Origin: Locusta migratoria
Lineage: Eukaryota > Arthropoda > Insecta > Orthoptera > Acrididae
NCBI GenBank assembly: GCA_026315105.1
Contig: CM048755.1
Location: forward strand, 758,465,301 to 758,529,300
DNA length: 64,000 nt
Reading direction: 5' to 3'
A program made the translations under genes and the position numbers. The notes beneath the pieces are model-generated. The model did not search any database and was not told the DNA's origin. It saw only the letters and a list, made by a program, of their open reading frames with translations. Numbering within the stretch: position 1 is the first letter of the stretch; each line of letters starts with the position of its first letter. Below are positions 56,972-64,000 of the stretch, piece after piece.

Positions 56972-57271
56972 AATCTTTTTATATATATAAAAGTGTCCAC
57001 GTGTTTGTATCACATAGAAGTCTACATTTTTGTTCAAATCTTTATGAAATTCTGTACATTTTAAGTTTCAAATTAAGAGAAAGGCCACTGTCTACTCAAA
57101 TTTCGTATGATGAACTTTCAAACCAATGCACTGTGTTACTCAGATTTTGAAGACATTTTGCACATCTGACCTTTCAAACAAGTGGAAACATTGTCTATGT
57201 AAGATTTAATATAGTGCAGGGCAGAGGGTACCTCACAAAAGGCTTCAACACCCTTTCATCATTCACAATTG

Positions 57272-57330
<59 letters not shown>

Positions 57331-57432
57331 TATATAATATTTTATGATGGAGGGGATGCACAGACAGGAGGAGGAGATGGGCTAACAGAATACTAGTAAT
57401 AAATACCCAGGCAATGCTGGGTTTTCACTTAA
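56972..57432 (+). mobile_element. Helitron-like non-autonomous element (degraded)
   Basis: The 5' side reads TCTTTTTATATATATAAAAG, then GTGTCCACGTGTTTGTAT. The 3' side ends in a hairpin (ACCCAGGCAATGCTGGGTTT, about 57406-57425) like that of the Helitron at 36358-37156, but the expected CTAG is altered to CTTA. It contains the (CA)n tract at 57272-57329. Confidence 0.45.
57272..57329. repeat. (CA)n microsatellite
   Basis: About 28 CA units inside the Helitron-like element. Confidence 0.95.
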
Positions 57433-60008
57433 GTGTATATAAACTTGACAGGATTAGTAGCCAATTTTTCAGTCAAATTGTAAATCAAACTGAAAATTTA
57501 ATTGGAAAAACCTGTTAAAATTCAAAGAGCTGTAATTACTTTTGGAATGGTTTTATGGTACTTCCCACACAAAGGGGGAAACAATAATTTCAAAACTAAT
57601 AAACATTTGGGATGACTTTCTCCTTTGTGCGCTATTTTGTTTTTACTTGGACTTCCTTGTAATGAGAACTTTGAAGAGAGATTACTTTCTCCTCTGCAGA
57701 AAGTACATAAAATATACCAATTTATTTCTCATAACTATTGAAGATGGAGATTTTCTGGGAATTTAGGGGGAGTCTGCTTCTGTGGGGAAATAAAAACAAA
57801 ACTTCAACAGTGAAATTAAATACATTTATTTATCAACTCTGTAGTAACAAATAAATTAACTGTGCTATTTGTTTATATTTACATAAGTACATAATGTGTT
57901 TATAATGAAAATATTTATATCACTGATAATGTAACTTTTTCAGAACAAACAAAATTGCTAAGGCCATTTTCACAGTGATTATTTTTTGAATGAAGAAATA
58001 AATCTATTGCAATGCTTCTGTTTACAGTAGTTTATCCAGTGGTAGATCACTGCTACAGAACACATATACCACTGGAATTAATCTGTTTAAGTCTGGCATG
58101 AGGCCTGACGATATGTACTGAATGAATTTACTTCTAGTTAAATACTGCAATTTTTCTAAGAATGTGACACATTCAACACAGCAAGGACTACTATTTAATG
58201 TGCTAGTACATCCACAAGAAGCATCTGACTAGAAGTTTAACTGGTATACCATTTCTACAGACAAGCAGGCAGATTAGCTATCAGTGATCTGTTCAGCAGC
58301 AGACATTGCATATATAGCTGCAATTAACAAAACTGAAAATACTGTTTCACGTAATTATATGTTACCTATATCTAGTACAATTATTAGTACAATACATTGA
58401 TAAAACAGTGAAAAATTTTTAAGCATGAACTAAAAAGATGGTATGAAGTATAGCACAATTTAAAGTAATTATAAAATTATAGGGCTTTAAAATATTTTAA
58501 AAGCAGCATGTAATCCACTGAAATACTGACGTTTCTTTTTTTACAGTAATTATTAATTATATCTGTCACATTGTCTTTTGGGACTACCATGGAATGTGTA
58601 CAGGAATGTTATTTTTCACAATTCTACATCATAAAATGGACTTTCCAACATTAACATGTATTGATACACAGTAAGATTAGTGTTACATAATAAATGGCAC
58701 GATCGCTTTTCTTACCTTTGGACAAACTCACATTATTTATAAAACAATTAACACAGCAACAGACAAGACACAAACACTTAACTTTTTTATAGATTTGACA
58801 AACAGTTTTAACAATATTGTAATATTACTTATTTACATTTATTTGCATTTCACAATAAGTCAGTGGTGTGGGTAGTGATGATAAATTTAAATACAAAATT
58901 TACTATTTAATGACTGTTTGTCTCTGAAAAAGAAAAATCAAGGACTCGGCACCTATTTCCTATAACACCATGTTAAACAGAATAAATAGCATACATCACT
59001 AATAATAAGGAATGACTTTTCAACATTTGTTCCAAATGAATATAGCACAGGCTGATCTTTTCATTAGCCAGTATTTGCAGCACACCTGCAGTATTAATTT
59101 TGAATAATCTTCATTAACACTGTCAAATTGTATGGAAGCTACAGATAAAACCAATTATTTCCTAGTAAATACAATTTTATTTTTCTGTTCAGCATATAAT
59201 AGAAATTCAAGTAAAATATCTAAATAAAAAAATGAAGCATAAAAAAGAAAAAGACAAAACAGCCTCAAAATAATGTCCTGAGGTCAGTCTTGGTAAACTA
59301 AATAACACTGATATGACCCTGCAACATTTCTGTTGTAACTGTTGTCTGAAAAGTACCACACACATTACTGCACAAGTGACACTTCACAGAGATTTTACAG
59401 ATCAAAGTTTTGCATCATCTATGGCAAACAAACATGCTATTTAAGGTATGACAAACAACAAAATTGGTATGATGATGATCATGATTATTTTGGTAAATAC
59501 ATAAACCAGAACTTTATCAGAGAGAAACTCTTATCCCTCAATTACTAGCAAAAAAGTGGATAGAGGAAGATGCAATTGAAGTTCTGGCACTGGAAGACTG
59601 CAGTTAAGTAGTAAGTGACAATTACACTATAACATGATGTAGCTCAAAGCTTAGAAATAAATTGCAAACCATTATTTTAAAAATGTATTATATATCTGAA
59701 CATGGAAGAAGATTGTAATATTCAAATGGTTCCTGCACTGAAGCAGAATTTGCTTCTCACAATTAGAAACTTGTTTCTACCAAACTAGAATAAGGGAAAA
59801 GAAACCAATGAAACAAACTGTATCTTCCTGAAGAACAAAGATATCAATATTGTATATGTTACTTATTTTTGTGACAATGTTTTAACTATACTGACTTACA
59901 CAAATATAATGTTCTCCATATACATGTTACAGAGAGCATTTCCTGCAGAACTTTGAGATGGCACACACTGCAACAAATACTGATTTAAGAACAGAGCTCT
60001 CTGCATTC

Positions 60009-60075
60009 TTAAGTTCAGAAGTGTTCCTGCTCCACAGACTGCTCAAGAAGGGAACACTGGCACTTCTGAACTTAG
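60009..60075. other. Strong hairpin with 15-bp perfect arms
   Basis: TTAAGTTCAGAAGTG (60009-60023) is matched in reverse by CACTTCTGAACTTAG (about 60061-60075), with one mismatch at the base. Further pairing of TTCC with GGAA past a six-base bulge leaves a loop of about 25 bases. The size and pairing resemble a microRNA precursor or RNA-editing target, but nothing identifies it. Confidence 0.4.
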
Positions 60076-60438
60076 GCATGCACAATGCTAAGTTCTTACA
60101 CACTAAATTATTTGGACTGAGTAACCTTTTTGCCTGTCATACTAAGAATAACATTCATATGACCTATATTAATAGTAGCTGGGAAAAAAAAAAAAAAAAA
60201 AAAAACTTATGGCGATTTTTTAAATTACAAGTCACCAATAACCACCCTATAATGAGGTGTTTCATGAATCTGAAAAACCAACAAAACATTTTAACAGAAT
60301 TAAAAAATAATGTTGCTTTTTGTTGGTGCAATTTACCAAAGCTGAAGTAGTAGTATACAAACAAATGCATATGCAATTAAAAATAACAGCATACAGGGTC
60401 ACTGGGTACTTTAGGAAAATGTTCTTCAGATTCTGTTC

Positions 60439-60439
<1 letters not shown>

Positions 60440-60506
<67 letters not shown>
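60440..60506. repeat. (CT)n microsatellite
   Basis: About 33 CT units followed by T(8), in the probable 3' UTR (GA-rich in the sense of the gene). Confidence 0.95.
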
Positions 60507-60513
<7 letters not shown>

Positions 60514-60983
60514 ACAGGAGCTAGTTCTTGTGCACACAAATAAATAATGACATTTAAAATAATTCCATTGGAATTTAATGCCAGACATTCACACACACAA
60601 AATCATCTTGTAAACAAATCAATTTTGCTTTGCTCACTATGAATAAATGCAATCTGTAGTTGAACAGACACAATATTTGACAATGAGTATAATCTACAGA
60701 TTCAAATCTGTAGTAAAACAGATTAGGGTTTACCTGATTACAAGTAAAACGATAAGGGTCAACAGTCTACAAGTCTCCATAAATTAAGTGCCTTCTACTA
60801 CACGACAACAATAATAAAAATGTTACACATTAATTTTACTTATAATACAGAAATTTCATGTAAATATGTATGAAAAACACACTAGTCTTTAGATATAATA
60901 TGAAAACAAAGTGTTTCACACTTTCAAATTCTCATTTTTAATGGGAAAATAACAGAAGTCAGAAGAATATCACCTAATACACA

Positions 60984-61122
60984 CTACTGAAGACCACGGG
61001 AAGAAGACTCTAGGGCACCTTCCTCTTCTAATTTAGAAAGAAATTTTATGATTCTGTTCTGTTCCTCAGTTTGTCTGGCCATGTCAATTAAAGCCAACAA
61101 TTTCTTAATTCCTATGAACAAC
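60984..61122 (-). CDS. Terminal coding exon of an unidentified gene
   Basis: Minus-strand acceptor CTGCACAG (61130-61123) precedes an exon whose first base completes a codon (phase 2 entry). Forty-five codons run to TAG at 60986-60984; the other two frames close at once. The peptide is helical and charged: LFIGIKKLLALIDMARQTEE, then a KFLSKLEEEG segment, and ends SSRGLQ. I do not recognise the family. Upstream exons were not found in the 2.9 kb to the window edge, which is occupied by repeats. The clean acceptor, sensible C terminus and long repeat-poor downstream region make it a real exon rather than a chance frame. Confidence 0.6.
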
Positions 61123-61351
61123 CTGTGCAGAAAAGAGATCAATTAATTCTTTATTTCAAAATGACAACAACAACAACAACAACAACAACCTATTTATGCG
61201 ACATCAGCATAAAATGAGATATCACTTATTTTATTTCATTTGTAAAAAAGTAAATTAAGAAGTGTAATACTGTAAAGTCAATAATTAAGTAAAGTAAAGA
61301 ACTTTTTTACAATAATTGATAGTTAACCCCAATATTTTTGACATGACTGGC

Positions 61352-61353
<2 letters not shown>

Positions 61354-61412
<59 letters not shown>
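61354..61412. repeat. (CA)n microsatellite
   Basis: About 29 CA units in the intron upstream of the terminal exon. Confidence 0.95.
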
Positions 61413-61416
<4 letters not shown>

Positions 61417-61739
61417 CCAAACCTCAGTGCGAAGTTCTGGAATGATGATCAAATTGCTATGAAAGTTGTAAATAGTTAATAGGTTTCAGTTAATTATTTT
61501 ATGGTCAGTACCGCATGATGATCTTGTGGCACAGTTTTTCCCATCCTCCTTAGCAGCTCATTTTACACGACTACCACAGCAGTGTTCATTTTAACATGAA
61601 TTATGGATAGCAGCATTTAGTGTTTTAATAAACTGTCATGAACACTGGTGAATAGATAAAAGGCATGAACATAATTTTTATAATTTTTTTTTCTTTAATT
61701 TTATAAGCAGCTGAGGATGCATCTGCAGGACGTGAAAGC

Positions 61740-62260
61740 AGTAGTCTTATTAATGAAAGACTATTGTAGTAAGAATGGAACGGATTTCATAATAAAAATT
61801 GGTAGGGACCTCTGAAGCCCAGAGTCCTAGAGGGTACATAAAATGTGATTACAGCAAGCAGTGTCATATGCCTTGCATGGATCAAAGAAGACTGCAACAA
61901 GATGTTGGTGTTTACAGAAGCTGATTCCAACCTAAGCAGATAATCAGTCTATCGTCACTCACAGAAACCACACTGATAAGGTGAGAGAAGCTATTAAAAA
62001 GGTTACTGTGCAGCAACCAGTGAAATGAGAGGAGGAAGTGAGCGAAATATCTATGGTGGAGAAAGTAACATGAACACCACTAAAATTCATTATACAGGCA
62101 TAATTAAGAAGGCACATAGTCTGAGGAGATGGCCTATGAGGTGGCTGGATGTAGAAGCATTGCTTCCACAAAGGGCAATGGCCATTAATTTCCCCAATGA
62201 GGAGGAAAGGAGAGGGAAGTAGTTTGAGCAGGGCAGTTAGGGCCTGCTAAAAGGAAGGCA
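61740..62260 (-). pseudogene. I-group LINE reverse transcriptase fragment
   Basis: The minus-strand reading HLVAVFFDPCKAYDTACCNH (near 61905-61846) matches the FDLRKAYDTTW block of the I-group LINE at 13937-19898. The following GLQRSLPIF (near 61815) matches GLRGPLPLF, and the upstream QCGFCE and LLRLESA segments match GGFRQG and LVALESA. It is a diverged, broken copy of a related element. Confidence 0.65.
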
Positions 62261-62377
62261 AAGATTACAAATTGAAAGCTGAGTGACCAAGTGGACCTGA
62301 ATGGCAACCGCTTCCAGTGTATGCAGAGTGGAATCCATGTACTAACAATATCCATACAGACAAAAGTGCTAAAACCA

Positions 62378-62463
62378 GGCCGCGGTGGAGTAGCTGAGCT
62401 GTCTAAAGCACATCGCTGCGGAGCGCGCGGTTGCTCTCCGTGGAGGTTCGAGTCCTCCCTGGG

Positions 62464-62529
<66 letters not shown>

Positions 62530-62625
62530 CGCGCGCGCGTTTACCTAGGTTTAAGTAGTTTGTAAGCTACGGACTGATGACCACATAGTTTGGTCTGATA
62601 GATTTACAGACATTTGAACATTTTT
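62378..62625 (+). mobile_element. tRNA-derived SINE (hairpin-tail family) with GT expansion
   Basis: The head reads GGCCGCGGTGGAGTAGCTGA, with B box GGTTCGAGTCC at about 62446-62456. A (GT)n tract (62465-62528) and GCGCGCGCG interrupt the body, followed by the hairpin-tail region CGGACTGATGACC and ACATTTGAACATTTTT. Imperfect flanking repeats GCTAAAACCA (62368-62377) and GCTGACACCA (62626-62635) may be the target duplication. Confidence 0.75.
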
Positions 62626-62635
62626 GCTGACACCA

Positions 62636-63000
62636 GCAGAATGCCTGGCAGAAGGCACAGAAGACACGGGCAGCCAGTGAGAGCATCAATGAAATGTGAT
62701 TCCAGAGGAATGACAAGATACAGAGTACTCCACAAGGCGACTGTAATAGCCATTAAAAATCCACTGAATGAGCAGAGACTGGGGATCAAAATTGGAGAGG
62801 AATGGGCTGAGGCCATCACACCACTGGGGGAGAGGAGATGCCAAAAAGGAAAATGGTGGGGTGGGGGAGGGAAGGCAAGAGGTATAAAACCACAGAAACT
62901 AATCCAGGAAGAGAACCGGGTCAACACGAAGGCGGCAAGCAAGGGAAAGGAAAGGCGGCAATGGAAATGAAGCAAGTGCCCCATTCTTGCCACGTACTTA
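62636..63000. other. Unassigned GA-rich sequence
   Basis: Compositionally biased (GA-rich on plus), with overlapping frames on both strands but no domain. It may be part of the I-group LINE fragment to its left, but I could not align it. Confidence 0.3.
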
Positions 63001-63060
63001 TCTCCATCTACATATACACTCCGCAATCCACTGTAAGGTGCATGGTAGAGGTTATACCAC
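63001..63060 (-). mobile_element. CR1-like 3'-end fragment
   Basis: Minus-strand match to the CR1-like tail: on the plus strand ATCTACATATACACTCCGCA, then CACTGTAAGGTGCATGG, the reverse of the sequence at 33190-33238 and 33340-33405. Confidence 0.65.
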
Positions 63061-63324
63061 GGTTGGTAGAAACATGGTAGGGGTCACGAGGTGGATGCGC
63101 AGTAGCAAGCCGCGCCGCTGACGTCACGGCGCACCCCTCGCAGCGCTCAGTAGCGTGCTAACTGCTAACTTACATTGCGCGTGTTGTATCGGTTACGTTT
63201 ACGAGTGAGAACACAGTTTTTAGGTCAGTGTGAATTGTTTTTAGGGACTATAGATTGAGAGTATTCTCGTATTTATCACTGTACTGAGGTTATTTTTTAA
63301 CAGTAAACCTTTAAGTGGTAAAGA

Positions 63325-64000
63325 ATGGTTTGCTGTGCCATCGCCAGTTGTACTAACCACAGTAGACAAGCGAGGAAGTTAGGAATTGTGTTTCCTAAAG
63401 ACAGTGAGATGATAAGATTTGCTTGTTGCTGGCACGGAAAGGCAAAACTTGAGGAAAGCAGCCAAATTGTTTTCTCTCACTGTAGGACAAGCTATGTTGG
63501 TGAAGCTGTAAAAGTTATAAACAATGGATTTGATGTACTGAACTCGAGAACTACTCTTGATGGATACAAATTAAAAAGTGCATATGGAAATTATTTACCA
63601 GATCAAAATAAAGCGTTATAAGAACTGTATGATCTCATTCTCACAATGAGAGTAATAAGGAGAAGAGGGAGAGAAAAAAGAAAAATTGACCCCGGATGTG
63701 AGAAAACAGAAGGGAGCAAACCCAAAAACACGAAGGAAAGAAACCCCCACTGATGATTCGCTTCCTTTCCAGAAAGGGTTTTTGATGTCGATAAACAGTC
63801 TACGCTCTTTATTTAAGGAGCTAACACTGGAAGGCTACAAGTACGTCATGTCTTCAAGGTGCCATAAAGATATTCTTGAGAGCTACTTTTCCAAAATAAG
63901 AGGAATGGGAAGATTCTACTACCACCTTTTGCCTAACACCGTCTCCCAAAGAATAAAGTCTTTGATTTTGAGCCATAATGCGAACATAATACTATTAGAT
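63325..64000 (+). pseudogene. P-element-like transposase, internally deleted, running off the window
   Basis: ATG 63325 opens a 98-codon frame with an N-terminal MVCCAIASCTNHSR ... GIVFPKD ... FSHCR segment. This resembles a THAP zinc finger (C-x4-C early, a later Cys in place of the usual C-x2-H). After its stop (63619) a basic stretch leads to an open frame at about 63752-64000 with KGFLMSINSLRSLF, then YVMSSRCHKDILESYFSKIR. The latter matches the C-terminal region of P-element/THAP9-type transposases. About 500 residues between the two are missing, so this is a deletion derivative or a decayed copy. The right end is beyond the window. Confidence 0.65.

Larger units (their letters stand above)
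57805..60983 (-). other. Probable 3' UTR of the unidentified minus-strand gene
   Basis: About 3.2 kb follow the stop codon at 60986-60984. The stretch is AT-rich and unusually poor in recognisable transposons. It ends near a minus-strand AATAAA (57830-57825), a plausible polyadenylation signal with cleavage about 15-25 bases on. It contains a (CT)n tract, an A(20) tract near 60184-60205 and a strong hairpin (60009-60075). UTR status is inference; no transcript evidence was available. Confidence 0.5.

Noticed and set aside
60262..60588. Arg-Glu repeat frame on the minus strand
   Set aside because: Product of translating the (CT)n microsatellite.
62604..63026. 140-codon minus-strand frame overlapping a 118-codon plus-strand frame
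   Set aside because: Compositional artefact of GA-rich sequence; no domain and no supporting signals.

Overview
The window looks like nuclear DNA of a large, repeat-rich arthropod genome, most likely an orthopteran (grasshopper or locust). This rests on AT-rich sequence, spliced genes with very long introns, and many dispersed repeats, including tRNA-derived SINE families and a (CAA)n-tailed LINE that I associate from memory with grasshopper genomes. There is no bacterial or organellar gene organisation, no rRNA and no CRISPR array.

Host genes are sparse, and both lie on the minus strand. The first is the 5' part of a dynamin-binding-protein (Tuba/DNMBP)-like gene. Exon 1 is at 39617-39528, exon 2 at 25389-25212 and exon 3 at 22157-22039. 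The splice sites and phases join into two complete SH3 domains. The introns are about 14.1 kb, 3.1 kb and more than 22 kb, so most of the left 39 kb is probably intron. The second is a terminal coding exon (61122-60984) of an unidentified gene, followed by a probable 3.2-kb 3' UTR ending near 57.8 kb.

Almost everything else is transposable elements, nearly all broken and many nested. 0-2.4 kb: SINE and piggyBac relic. 2.8-11.06 kb: a PIF/Harbinger element (TAA target duplications) with a Myb-like ORF and a transposase, split by an RTE LINE, SINEs and a MITE-like unit. 11.4-13.3 kb: Tc1-like relic and a piggyBac-type MITE. 13.9-19.9 kb: a nearly complete I-group LINE with a 12-bp target duplication, sitting inside an older LINE. 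21-27.9 kb: SINEs, a DD34D mariner, MITEs, two LINE insertions of about 50 bp, and a fold-back MITE. 28.3-37.2 kb: a hAT relic split by a CR1-like LINE, a second hAT relic, and a non-autonomous Helitron. 40.5-52.3 kb: a Jockey-like LINE containing a CR1-like LINE, which itself contains a SINE, a fold-back element carrying a 168-bp satellite array, and a hAT that houses a further long-TIR element with an unrecognised protein. 52.3-57.4 kb: a 185-bp tandem repeat, a deleted RTE copy, a second piggyBac-type MITE and a Helitron-like element. 61.7-64 kb: LINE and SINE fragments and a P-element-like relic running off the edge.

The most unusual items are the 168-bp satellite inside the fold-back element (43758-45350), the long-TIR element with an unidentified ORF (45892-48355), the four-level nest containing both, the two LINE insertions of about 50 bp with intact target duplications, and a tail hairpin shared by a SINE and the I-group LINE. 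All similarity statements come from reading the sequence and remembered family features; no database search was run.
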